Shown here piece after piece: positions 14,094 through 21,344 of a stretch of 56,094 nucleotides of DNA. The DNA comes from a virus: positions 1 to 56,094 of the IMG/VR virus record IMGVR_UViG_3300027499_000663; one strand, 5' to 3'. The stretch's first letter is position 1. Each line of letters opens with the position of its first letter. A program made the translations under genes and the position numbers. A model generated the notes under the pieces. That model did no database searches and was not told the DNA's origin. It saw only the letters and a program-made list of their open reading frames with translations.

Positions 14094-14945
14094 TTAGCCG
14101 GAGACTTTTAATATAGCATAAGATGTTCTTGTTCCACTAAGGTCTGTTACATCTTTCTTTTGTATTTCAACATTGTATGATTTGTCTTTTTGAAAGGCTT
14201 CTTCGTTGGCAGCGATTTTCTGCATGAACTCATCATCTAGAATAGTTACAGCAGCCTCAAAGCCGTCTTCACTTGCAATGCTCCATCCCCGACGACCTTT
14301 AAAGTTTAGCTTGGTAAATTTAATGATTTTTAGTATTGTTGTTGTTTCAATTTTTTCCGTAAGATCAGTTTTTAGCGGCTTGAAATTCGCTATTTCAGGT
14401 TCTTGAAGGGTGACGATGGAATCTGATGAGATAAAAGATATCTTAGGATTATCCTTCCCTTGCATTGGCCCTTGGATCACAGCATGTAGAGCCTGTCGCA
14501 CTTCTTTGCTAGATATAAGTTGAGCAACATCGCTACTGGTTTCAATTTCCTCTCCATCGACCGTTACAATGGCCGTTTTTTCTTGAGCGTTAATAAATAC
14601 GCGATCTATTTTTTTGTCTTTGATGCGATCTATGATTCCAATCGCTGAGCCAGATGCTGCAAACGCTGCGCCACCAATAATTCCAATAGATTTTAGTACG
14701 GTAACGGTCGTCAACGGGTCGGCAAATATGGAGTAAATAATCTCCAATGAGCCCTCGACCGCTGGCGCTACTACACTAAGGCTTGCTTCTGATGAACCAT
14801 TGCTAACAATTTTTGCAGATTTTGTTATTAGGTCATCCATGCCGATTATTGCAGCTCCAAGATCCTTTGCCTTAATCTGGTGGTGCTCCAAATCGCCGGT
14901 GGCGTCATAAGAGATTTTAAACTCTGTTACAATTTTATCGCTCAC
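14094..14945 (-). CDS. Uncharacterised 283-aa protein of AT-rich cassette (first gene)
   Basis: Strongly AT-rich gene in a GC-rich phage. The N-terminal section (KISYDATGDLEHHQIKAKDLGAAIIGMDDLITKSAKIVSNG) leads to strands (EASLSVVAPAVEGSLEII) and then a hydrophobic hairpin (TVLKSIGIIGGAAFAASGSAIGIIDRIK, about 80-107). A beta-rich C-terminal part ends SYNVEIQKKDVTDLSGTRTSYAILKVSG. This order (strand-helix domain, GS motif, glycine-rich membrane-active hairpin, beta tail) is reminiscent of phage and bacterial proteins of unknown function, and I cannot place it. With the two membrane proteins downstream it looks like a three-component envelope-acting system. Confidence 0.6.
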   Translation of the reverse strand: MSDKIVTEFKISYDATGDLEHHQIKAKDLGAAIIGMDDLITKSAKIVSNGSSEASLSVVAPAVEGSLEIIYSIFADPLTTVTVLKSIGIIGGAAFAASGSAIGIIDRIKDKKIDRVFINAQEKTAIVTVDGEEIETSSDVAQLISSKEVRQALHAVIQGPMQGKDNPKISFISSDSIVTLQEPEIANFKPLKTDLTEKIETTTILKIIKFTKLNFKGRRGWSIASEDGFEAAVTILDDEFMQKIAANEEAFQKDKSYNVEIQKKDVTDLSGTRTSYAILKVSG

Positions 14946-15101
14946 AAAAAAAACTCCCCATATTTAAAAGTGGTGGGAGGGGCGGCAACTACATCAATGG
15001 CCATCCCTGCCAATTATCATGTTTTATACGAAACCGTTTGTTATCGGGCTAAATAAATAAGCTCTATTCATTTATTATCCACCCTTGAGTGGACGATCCG
15101 C

Positions 15102-15314
15102 TCATTTCTTAATGTCTTCCGCATATCCCGCCAACTCGTCCTCATACTCCTTAAAACGGGCTGTGATCTTCAGAAAATCTTGGGCGTCAGCATCTTGCCC
15201 GGTTTCAGAAAATTTTCCGGCCGCCTGCATTAGATCGACGCCTGACCATTTGAGCAGGTCGGCGGCTTGTTTCAGCTCACACCGCATCTCTTGGTCGGGC
15301 TTGGTGAGGGGCAT
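15102..15314 (-). CDS. Small acidic protein downstream of repressor
   Basis: A 70-aa helical protein (MPLTKPDQEMRCELKQAADLLKWSGVDLMQAAGKFSE...) that begins 16 bp after the repressor stop and should share the PRM transcript, so it is likely made in the lysogen like lambda rex. The ATG at 15314 has GGAATCGAAG in front. A longer in-frame start (15395) would overlap the repressor gene. Function unknown. The 155 bp downstream (14946-15101) show no gene. Confidence 0.6.
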   Translation of the reverse strand: MPLTKPDQEMRCELKQAADLLKWSGVDLMQAAGKFSETGQDADAQDFLKITARFKEYEDELAGYAEDIKK

Positions 15315-15330
15315 CTTCGATTCCAAAGGG

Positions 15331-15984
15331 TCAAAACTTCTGAAGTGCCCGGACGACAACACCAACGATCCGGCAATCCTCGGTGAACGGTTCAATTCGC
15401 CAGGCTGGATTCAGCGGTTTCAGGAAGAGTTTCCCGCCGTCATTGACCAGCTTCTTGAAGGTCGCCTCATTGCTATCCGGCAGTTTGGCGATCACTAGCT
15501 TGCCTGGGGTCGCCTCGGATTCTGTATCCACCAGGATCAGCGTGCCTTCTGTGATGCTTTGCCCGACAGGCGAGGTCATCGAATCCCCTTTGACCTCTAG
15601 CCAAAACGCTGGGCCCTTCGAGTCGTATTCGGAGAATTCGTAGCGATCGGAAAAGCCGGCCGGGTAGGGCTCGACTGCCTCGGCCCAGGCGCCCGCGGCG
15701 ACCCAGCTGATAACCGGATAGCGGAAAGACTCTACTGGCTGCCGGGCTTCGCCGACATTTGATTCTGAGGCTTCACGCTCACCTCCCTCGCCGATCGCAA
15801 GCCATTCAGGTCTGAACCCGGTCGCTTTTGCCAGTGCGTAAAGGTTCTCGGGCCGAAGGCTTTTGCTTTCCCCCGAAATCCATTGAGTGACGGCCGAATT
15901 TGCGACGCCGCAAAGCGCCGCGATTTCGCCTTTCTTTTTCCCGCTGAGCTTGATGGCTCGTGCAATACGTTCGTGTCTTTCCAT
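15331..15984 (-). CDS. cI: CI-type phage repressor, S24 autopeptidase
   Basis: A 217-aa lysogeny repressor. The N-terminal helix-turn-helix (about 15-40: GEIAALCGVANSAVTQWISGE) is followed by a linker and a LexA/S24 peptidase domain. Predicted self-cleavage is at Ala97-Gly98 (VAAGAW), with catalytic Ser135 (GDSMTSP) and Lys177 (ATFKKL). RecA filaments should stimulate cleavage and induce the prophage. It is transcribed leftward from between the right operators, which carry the same 14-bp dyad found at PL. The ATG is close to the operators and has only a weak ribosome site. Confidence 0.93.
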   Translation of the reverse strand: MERHERIARAIKLSGKKKGEIAALCGVANSAVTQWISGESKSLRPENLYALAKATGFRPEWLAIGEGGEREASESNVGEARQPVESFRYPVISWVAAGAWAEAVEPYPAGFSDRYEFSEYDSKGPAFWLEVKGDSMTSPVGQSITEGTLILVDTESEATPGKLVIAKLPDSNEATFKKLVNDGGKLFLKPLNPAWRIEPFTEDCRIVGVVVRALQKF

Positions 15985-15994
15985 GGACCCAATA

Positions 15995-16064
15995 TTAAGT
16001 TAACTGAATTTAAGCATGCAGTCGTCGAAAAACCACATTGACTCATTAAATTAAGCATGCTGAA
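15995..16064. promoter_or_regulatory. Right operator cluster
   Basis: Three related dyads between cI and cro: TTAAGTTAACTGAA (15995-16008), TTAAGCATGCAGTC (16010-16023, half-matching) and TTAAGCATGCTGAA (16051-16064, a perfect consensus). The last overlaps the PR -10; the first two lie over the expected PRM region. The spacing is less regular than at the left operators. Confidence 0.78.
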
Positions 16065-16066
16065 AT
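16038..16066 (+). promoter_or_regulatory. PR promoter
   Basis: TTGACT (16038-16043), a 17-bp spacer, then TGAAAT (16061-16066), with the cro ATG 27 bp further on. The perfect operator at 16051-16064 covers the spacer and -10. Confidence 0.65.
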
Positions 16067-16093
16067 TGCGTAAAGCTCCAACGAGGATGCGCA

Positions 16094-16273
16094 ATGAATA
16101 CGCATGAAGTCGCCCAATTCTTCGGCAACAAAACAAAGCTGGCACTGGCGCTGGGCATCCGTCCGAGCGCAGTGACCATGTGGGGGGAAACCATTCCCGA
16201 ATCCCGTCAGTACCAAATTCAAGTCCTTTCCAAGGGCAAGTTCAAGGCGATCAAAAAAGAGCAGGCCGCCTAA
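16094..16273 (+). CDS. cro: Cro-like repressor
   Basis: A 59-aa protein, MNTHEVAQFFGNKTKLALALGIRPSAVTMWG..., with the short Cro/YdaS helix-turn-helix (VAQFFGNKTKLALALGIRPSAVTMW) and a basic end (KGKFKAIKKEQAA). First gene of the PR transcript, divergent from the repressor, with GAGGATGCGC before its ATG. It should compete with CI at the 14-bp operators and favour lytic growth. Confidence 0.85.
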   Translation: MNTHEVAQFFGNKTKLALALGIRPSAVTMWGETIPESRQYQIQVLSKGKFKAIKKEQAA

Positions 16274-16485
16274 CTCAATTTTGCTCGCCTCGACGCGAAC
16301 AAGACGGTTGCGCGCTCAAAGCCGCGTAACTCATCAGAGCAAAGCCGATCTCGCATAGGGTCAGCGATCCGCTCAAACGCAGGCCACAGCCTGAGTTGGG
16401 ACGACAAGGGAAGGGTGGAAGCTAAGGCAACCATCAAGCAACAAAGGGCGGCTATCTCGCCTTGTAATTCGGAATGAGTGGTCAT
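16270..16485 (-). CDS. Hypothetical protein antisense between cro and cII, 71 aa
   Basis: Helical protein (HSELQGEIAALCCLMVALASTLPLSSQLRLWPAFERIADPMRDRL) on the strand opposite to the rightward operon, overlapping the last four bases of cro. The amphipathic pattern looks like real coding sequence rather than a shadow, and there is no gene on the plus strand here. No function recognised. If transcribed, it would run into cro and oppose PR. Confidence 0.5.
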   Translation of the reverse strand: MTTHSELQGEIAALCCLMVALASTLPLSSQLRLWPAFERIADPMRDRLCSDELRGFERATVLFASRRAKLS

Positions 16486-16568
16486 GGATGAGTCCCTGAT
16501 CAGTTGATGACCAGATCATCGCTTTGTTGGCGTAACGCCACCACGGAAACAAATTTGAGGTTTTACGA

Positions 16569-16991
16569 ATGGAAGATTTTCTGCGGGCCTGCCAAAGCGC
16601 TGTTCTGGATAACGAGGCCAAAGCACTGGCGGCAAAGATGGGCGTTGCGCACGTTGGCCTGCTCCAGCGTGCCAATCCCGACAACGATGCTCACCACCTG
16701 ACCGTGGAGCACTTGTTCGGGATCTTGCTGCACACCCGTGACATGCGGCCTCTGGCAGCGCTCGCAAATGAATTCGGTTTCGACCTGGTCGCCAAGTCTG
16801 CTCCCCAGCCTCAGGCGCTCACCAAATCGCTGATCAATGTCGGCAAGGAAGTGGCTGATTTGACTATCGCCGTGCACGAAGCGCTCGGCGACGACCATGT
16901 CAGCACCTTCGAAAAATCCTTGATTCGCCAAGAGATCAACCATGTCCGGCAAAGCCTGGACGTGATGGATGCATCGGTGAAGGCCGCCTGA
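16569..16991 (+). CDS. cII: CII-family transcriptional regulator
   Basis: A 140-aa protein of the phage CII (CP76-like) family: FLRACQSAVLDNEAKALAAKMGVAHVGLLQRANPDNDAHHLTVEHLFGIL is the DNA-binding half, followed by a helical C-terminal oligomerisation section. It should activate establishment of lysogeny. GAGG precedes the ATG at nine bases. Followed by a strong hairpin at 17009-17029. Confidence 0.85.
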   Translation: MEDFLRACQSAVLDNEAKALAAKMGVAHVGLLQRANPDNDAHHLTVEHLFGILLHTRDMRPLAALANEFGFDLVAKSAPQPQALTKSLINVGKEVADLTIAVHEALGDDHVSTFEKSLIRQEINHVRQSLDVMDASVKAA

Positions 16992-17003
16992 ATACCAGGC
17001 ACA

Positions 17004-17029
17004 AAAAAGCCGGGATTGCGCCCCGGCTA
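17004..17029. terminator. Hairpin after cII, T-run on the minus strand
   Basis: Stem AGCCGGG (17009-17015) / CCCGGCT (17023-17029), with an A-run before it on the plus strand. It is therefore a proper terminator only for leftward transcription; for the rightward operon it is a hairpin without a U-tract. It may stop antisense transcription heading toward cII. Confidence 0.55.
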
Positions 17030-17056
17030 ATTCGATACCACTCAATGAGGCGGATT

Positions 17057-17863
17057 ATGCAGAGCCAACCCAATTCAAGCAATACCCCGATTCATGTCGC
17101 GACACGTTTTACGAATTCTGAAAACGTGTCGCGTACCACGATGTCTTCCCGCGAGATCGCAAACGTAACCGGTAAGCGTCACGACAACGTGAAGCGGGAC
17201 ATCCTCGCAATGCTCAAAGACCTGAAAGTAGATGCACTCAGTTTTGAGGACATCTATCTCGACGGCCGCAATCGCGAACAGGTGCAATACCTGCTTGATC
17301 GTGAACACACCGACTGCCTACTCACTGGCTACAGCGCACCGATGCGCATGAAGGTGATTCGCCGGTGGCGCGAGCTTGAACAGCAGCAGGGTGCCCGCGA
17401 GCAGGTCCTGCTCAATGGCACAAAGGTCGTCGGCGAGATCGCCATCATGGAGTGCTTCACGCGCCTGCTGAAGCCCGCCCCCTCCTGCCAGATGGCAATG
17501 CTGACGAAGATCGCCCAGAACAACGGCCTGGACCCGAAGTTTCTCCCAGGCTACGCCGTCGACGCTGCGCCAGATGCTGCCGGCGGCAGCTCGATGCCCA
17601 CAAAGTCAGCCACGGCCCTCTTGAAAGACCATGGGATTCGCTACGCGCCGGCGGCGTTCAATCGCGCCCTCGCAGCCAAGGGATTTCTCAAGCAACTGCA
17701 GCGCAAAAACTCCAAGCAGGAAACCGTCGACTTCTGGTCCGTGACCGAAAAGGGCATGGCCTTCGGCAAGAACCTCACCAGTCCTCAATCCCCCCGCGAG
17801 ACGCAGCCTCACTGGTACGTCGATCGCTTCCTCGAACTGGCCAAACTGGTCGGGAAGGCCTGA
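17057..17863 (+). CDS. rha: Rha family phage regulatory protein
   Basis: A 268-aa protein with the Rha/pRha domain (about 28-110: MSSREIANVTGKRHDNVKRDILAMLKDL, then YLLDREHTDCLLTGYSAPMRMKVIRRWRELE), then a linker and a C-terminal winged-helix-like region (TALLKDHGIRYAPAAFNRALAAKGFLKQL). Rha proteins are known as phage regulators affecting lytic growth. I use the ATG at 17057, with GAGG before it. The next ATG (17141) begins exactly at the domain but has no ribosome site. The first 26 residues are largely encoded by an inverted repeat (17098-17133). Confidence 0.85.
   Translation: MQSQPNSSNTPIHVATRFTNSENVSRTTMSSREIANVTGKRHDNVKRDILAMLKDLKVDALSFEDIYLDGRNREQVQYLLDREHTDCLLTGYSAPMRMKVIRRWRELEQQQGAREQVLLNGTKVVGEIAIMECFTRLLKPAPSCQMAMLTKIAQNNGLDPKFLPGYAVDAAPDAAGGSSMPTKSATALLKDHGIRYAPAAFNRALAAKGFLKQLQRKNSKQETVDFWSVTEKGMAFGKNLTSPQSPRETQPHWYVDRFLELAKLVGKA
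17098..17133. repeat. Inverted repeat, copy 2 of 3
   Basis: Perfect 13-bp arms CGCGACACGTTTT (17098-17110) and AAAACGTGTCGCG (17121-17133) with a 10-base loop. It is the most symmetrical of three related copies. It lies within the first codons of the Rha gene, encoding ATRFTNSENVSR, upstream of the Rha domain proper. Confidence 0.9.
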
Positions 17864-17864
17864 T

Positions 17865-18836
17865 ATGCAATTCACCGTCACGATCAACCAGGTGAAGGCG
17901 CTGGAGTGGGGGCTGAACTCCCAGCAGGCCCTGCTGTTCGCCTTCGTCTATGGCTGCCCGAGCTGGACCAAGCCAATCAAGACGGACGATGGGATCTTCT
18001 TCGCGCTGAGCAAGGCCAAGATCATCGAGGAGCTGCCGCTGCTCACTGACAAGCCGGACACCGCTTACCGCATGTTGAAGGCCCTGGAAGAGGCCGGCTT
18101 GATTGAGCTTTCCAGCACCTCGAACATCACGCTGTTCCGCCTGACCGAGAAGGCGATCGAGTGGAATCAGAAGCTTGATGGGTCGGAAAAATATCCGACC
18201 CCTCCAGAGAACAAGGGTCGGAAAAAAATCCGATCTACCTCGGAAAAAAATCCGAGCAAGGTCGGAGAAAAATCCGAGCAAGGGTCGGAAAAATCTCCGA
18301 CAAATCAGGATACCAATCATCAGGGTACCAATCAGGATACCAGTCAGGACTTGCAAGACGGCCCGGACAAGCCGGCCCGCAACCTGGTGCTGGTGGTTGA
18401 TCGCACCGACGGTCCCCGCGTCGAGATTCCCGCCGACATGCCGGGCCCCAAAGACCAGTCCTGCAAAACTTTCAAGGCTTGGGCGAACTACGCCATGGCT
18501 TACCGCAAGCGCTACAGCACCTGGCCGGTGTGGAACGCCAAGGTCGGTGGCCAGCTCGGCCAACTCGTTGACCGCCTCGGCGCTGATGTCGCCCATCATG
18601 TCGCGGCCCACTTCCTGAAGACCAGCGATGCTGCTGTCCTCCGCAAGTGCCACAGCCTCAACGAGCTGCTGGCCAACGCCGAGAGCTATCACACCCAGTG
18701 GGTGACCGGTCAGCGCATCAACGGCGCCACCGCGCGCCAGTTGGAGCGAACCGAGGCGAACGCATCGGCAGCCGAGCAGGCAGCTCAGATGGTTCTGGCC
18801 AAGCGCCAGGCGGGGGCACGCAATGAATACCTTTGA
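17865..18836 (+). CDS. O-like replication initiator protein
   Basis: A 323-aa protein with an N-terminal winged helix (about 1-90: SQQALLFAFVYGCPSW, SKAKIIEELPLLTDKPDTAYRMLKALEEAGLIEL), a low-complexity Lys/Ser/Asn-rich middle (about 105-165), and a C-terminal helical domain. The middle is encoded by repeated iterons at 18181-18302, exactly as the lambda origin lies within gene O. It should bind these repeats and recruit the helicase loader. The following gene overlaps its end by 14 bases. Confidence 0.8.
   Translation: MQFTVTINQVKALEWGLNSQQALLFAFVYGCPSWTKPIKTDDGIFFALSKAKIIEELPLLTDKPDTAYRMLKALEEAGLIELSSTSNITLFRLTEKAIEWNQKLDGSEKYPTPPENKGRKKIRSTSEKNPSKVGEKSEQGSEKSPTNQDTNHQGTNQDTSQDLQDGPDKPARNLVLVVDRTDGPRVEIPADMPGPKDQSCKTFKAWANYAMAYRKRYSTWPVWNAKVGGQLGQLVDRLGADVAHHVAAHFLKTSDAAVLRKCHSLNELLANAESYHTQWVTGQRINGATARQLERTEANASAAEQAAQMVLAKRQAGARNEYL
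18181..18342. other. Replication origin: five iterons plus three 12-bp repeats
   Basis: Five 20-bp dyads of the form GGTCGGAAAAAAATCCGAGC start at 18181, 18216, 18238, 18260 and 18283 (spacing 35, 22, 22, 23). They are followed by three direct repeats ATCAGGATACCA (18304, 18319 with one change, 18331). All lie inside the initiator gene, matching the lambda ori plan of iterons next to a helically unstable stretch. Confidence 0.85.
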
Positions 18837-19620
18837 GATGAATGACCAGCAGGTGGCCGGATTGGCGGCAGCGATCTGTGCCACCGCTGAGGCAATGGGC
18901 CAAGAGATGAACCCAGGCACTGCGGCAATGATGGCTGAAGACCTGTGCGCTTACTCCGTGCCTGTAGTGAAGGCTGCGCTAAAGGCGTGCCGCTTCGAAG
19001 TGAAAGGGAAATTGGCCATGGCCGACATCCTGCAGCGCGTCCAGGCCGCCGACGGCCGCCCGGGCAAAGACGAAGCCTGGGCGATCGCCATGACCACGAA
19101 TGACGAGTTCGAAACGGTGGTGCTGACCGACGAAATTCAACTGGCGCTGGCCGCCGCGAAACCTGTCCTCGATGCCGGCGATAAGGTCGGCGCGCGCATG
19201 GCGTTCAACAGCGCCTACGAGCGTCTGGTCGGCCAGGCCCGGGAGGACAACAAGCAGGTCAACTGGCACGTGTCTGTCGGCTTCGACGCCAGTCGCCGTG
19301 TGCAGGCAATCAGCAAGGCCGCGCAGATGCAGCGGATCCCCCAAGAGCGCGCCCAGCAATATCTGGCAGACCTGAGTGTCGAGCCAGTCACCGAGGATGG
19401 CCGGGCGCTGGCGGGTTTGATCACCGGCACCGTAACCCGCCCGGCGCCGAAGCTGCGCGCGAAGCTCGCGGCCGTGAAGGATTCGATGCTCGCAATGCGG
19501 AGAGCGTCGGCCGAAAAACAAACAGAACTGCGCATCCAGGCAGCCAACGAGCTGGCTGATCGCCGGGCGCTGCTGGTTCAGCAGGCCGAACAATTGGAAG
19601 CAAGGAGGGCGGCGCAGTGA
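18823..19620 (+). CDS. Replication-associated protein in helicase-loader position
   Basis: A 265-aa protein, acidic and helical, with NPGTAAMMAEDLCAYSVPVVKAALKACRFEVKGKLAMADILQRVQAADGRPGKDEAWAIA. This section resembles the N-terminal half of phage replication P-type proteins. No Walker A motif is visible, so it is not a DnaC-like ATPase. It sits right after the initiator, where helicase loaders are found. The assignment is positional. Confidence 0.5.
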   Translation: MNTFEMNDQQVAGLAAAICATAEAMGQEMNPGTAAMMAEDLCAYSVPVVKAALKACRFEVKGKLAMADILQRVQAADGRPGKDEAWAIAMTTNDEFETVVLTDEIQLALAAAKPVLDAGDKVGARMAFNSAYERLVGQAREDNKQVNWHVSVGFDASRRVQAISKAAQMQRIPQERAQQYLADLSVEPVTEDGRALAGLITGTVTRPAPKLRAKLAAVKDSMLAMRRASAEKQTELRIQAANELADRRALLVQQAEQLEARRAAQ

Positions 19621-20024
19621 CCATCGATAAACAAAAACTCCAAAAGCTGCTGTGGAGTGAAGTCGCTTCCTGGAAGGCTGACTGCGGGGAGTGGAAGCAG
19701 AACGCTGAGGCGCTGGGTGACTTTCTCGGCGAAAAGACCGTGGAGGAGGTAGCGCTGGAACTGCTGGCCGACAACGAATCGCTTCGCAAGGATCTGGAAT
19801 CACACAAACGCATGCTTCTGGCTGCTGCTTGCGACATTGGCGCGATCGGAGAAGCGCTCAAGGCGGATATGGACGATGACGGCGATGCTTTGCTTGGCAC
19901 GGTCATCGACCTGAAAGCCCAGAACACGCGAATGCTGGAATGGCTCAAGGACATCAGCAGAACATCTGGAGACAAGGGTGCCGTCATGGGTGCGCGCCAA
20001 CTCCTCAAGGAGTTCGCCGAATGA
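19617..20024 (+). CDS. Hypothetical coiled-coil protein, 135 aa
   Basis: GTG start overlapping the previous stop (GTGA). The protein is predominantly helical and acidic (SEVASWKADCGEWKQNAEALGDFLGEKT..., ADNESLRKDLESHKRMLLAAA, DLKAQNTRMLEWLKDI). It resembles the Ea22-like accessory proteins that follow it. Function unknown. Confidence 0.6.
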   Translation: MTIDKQKLQKLLWSEVASWKADCGEWKQNAEALGDFLGEKTVEEVALELLADNESLRKDLESHKRMLLAAACDIGAIGEALKADMDDDGDALLGTVIDLKAQNTRMLEWLKDISRTSGDKGAVMGARQLLKEFAE

Positions 20025-20602
20025 ATGACTTCCGAGACTTGAAATCGATTGCGGAGGCGTGCCAGCAGCATCAGTCGCTTCGCTTCATGCGAAGCCATGG
20101 CGCGCTCTACATCCGCAACGACAACGGCATTGTCTTCGATGTGCATCAGAACCGGTCATTCCCTGACTACATGGCGCAGAACAAGGACTATGCGGACTTG
20201 GTGCTCGCTGCTAACCCTGCGACGATTCTGGTCCTGATCTCCGAGAACGAGCGGCTGAAGACGTTGCGTAGCACAGCCGAGCGTGATCTTGCGCAAGAGC
20301 TTGAGGTTTGGCGGCACGGCCCGTCCTGCTGGAATTGCGGAGACACCGGTGACGTGCATGACATGGTTGGCGAATGGCGTGGCCAATGCGATTGCAATGC
20401 AGCCAAGTTGATTGATGTTTCCAGCGAGCGCGACCAGCTCAAGGCCGAGAACGAGGCGCTGCGCAAGGCTCTGAGCGATCTCGTAAGCGGTGATGTAGGT
20501 CAGTCGGTCCAGTGGAAGCTGTCGAGCGGGCAGGGTGCCGAAACCGCAGACGGCAAAGCATGGTTGGCTGCTGCCGCCATGGGCAAGGGAGAGCAGTTAT
20601 GA
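20021..20602 (+). CDS. Ead/Ea22-like protein
   Basis: A 193-aa protein, MNDFRDLKSIAEACQQHQSLRFMRSHGALYIRNDNG..., then NPATILVLISENERLKTLRSTAERDLAQELEVWRHG. The ALIAENERL-type phrase is characteristic of Ead/Ea22-like phage proteins. A four-cysteine cluster (SCWNCGDTGD...GQCDCN) could bind zinc. The ATG overlaps the previous stop (ATGA). Lambda Ea22 influences the lysis/lysogeny choice; the role here is unknown. Confidence 0.65.
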   Translation: MNDFRDLKSIAEACQQHQSLRFMRSHGALYIRNDNGIVFDVHQNRSFPDYMAQNKDYADLVLAANPATILVLISENERLKTLRSTAERDLAQELEVWRHGPSCWNCGDTGDVHDMVGEWRGQCDCNAAKLIDVSSERDQLKAENEALRKALSDLVSGDVGQSVQWKLSSGQGAETADGKAWLAAAAMGKGEQL

Positions 20603-21069
20603 CCGACAAAATCAGCGTCAACCGCCAGGCCAGGCTTACCCAGGCAATCACCCAGCTGACCACCATGTTCCGCGAGAAGAGGTTCGTCGTGGTATCGCTA
20701 CGCCCGGGCAAGGACCGAACTCTGGATCAGAACCGTCTGTGGTTTGCGATGTACAAACGCATCGCTGAGATGACCCAGATCGGCGACGAAGCGGACGCCC
20801 GCCGGTACTGCAAGTTGCACATCGGCGTGCAGATCCTGCTGAACGAGGATGCCGGGTTTCAGGCGGAGTGGTATCGGATCATGCGCCATCTGCCCTACGA
20901 AACGAAGCTGGACATGATGGGCGAGTGCCACCTGTTCGGGCCGGACGGATTCCCGGTGACCAGCCTGTTCAACCGTGCCCAGGGCATCGCCTACACCGAC
21001 CGCATCGTTGCGCGCTTCGCACCGCAGGGTGTGTACTTCGATGACCTTCTGAGTCAGGAGGCCGCATGA
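20599..21069 (+). CDS. NinB-like recombination protein
   Basis: A 156-aa protein. The N-terminal part carries the NinB (lambda Orf) signature RPGKDRTLDQNRLWFAMYKRIAEM, followed by a helical middle with RYCKLHIGVQIL. NinB binds single-stranded DNA and modulates RecA loading. The gene lies in the nin region order NinB - small gene - NinG. The ATG overlaps the upstream stop, which excludes longer starts. Confidence 0.65.
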   Translation: MTDKISVNRQARLTQAITQLTTMFREKRFVVVSLRPGKDRTLDQNRLWFAMYKRIAEMTQIGDEADARRYCKLHIGVQILLNEDAGFQAEWYRIMRHLPYETKLDMMGECHLFGPDGFPVTSLFNRAQGIAYTDRIVARFAPQGVYFDDLLSQEAA

Positions 21070-21344
21070 ACCATCAATTCAAACCGGGCGACCTAGCCCT
21101 GGTGATTGCGGGAGGCCATTTGGGCGAAACGGCCGAGATCATCCGCTTCGTGCAGCCGGGCGGGGTGGTGGTGTCGCCCACTTCCGGGAAAACATATCAG
21201 TTCAGGCCTGCTTCCGGATTGGGTGGATGGCTGTGCAGCTTCAAGGATTGTCTCGCCATCAAGCACGAAAAGAACCTCATGCCACTGCGCGGCGACTTCG
21301 AACCCGAGCATCAAAAAGCCAAGGAAGCCGAGCCATGCGCGTAG
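21066..21344 (+). CDS. Hypothetical nin-region protein, 92 aa
   Basis: MNHQFKPGDLALVIAGGHLGETAEIIRFVQPGGVV: a small SH3-like or KOW-like beta barrel start. The middle has FRPASGLGGWLCSFKDC and the tail is charged. Coupled to the NinB-like gene by ATGA and overlapping NinG by ten bases. Unknown function. Confidence 0.65.
   Translation: MNHQFKPGDLALVIAGGHLGETAEIIRFVQPGGVVVSPTSGKTYQFRPASGLGGWLCSFKDCLAIKHEKNLMPLRGDFEPEHQKAKEAEPCA

Noticed and set aside
18304-18342. CRISPR-like short repeats
   Set aside because: Three 12-bp repeats with almost no spacers inside the initiator gene fit an origin; no CRISPR array or cas gene is present in the window.
17775-18920. Minus-strand frame of 381 codons opposite the replication initiator
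   Set aside because: Contradicted by the operon order, ribosome sites and winged-helix sequence on the plus strand.
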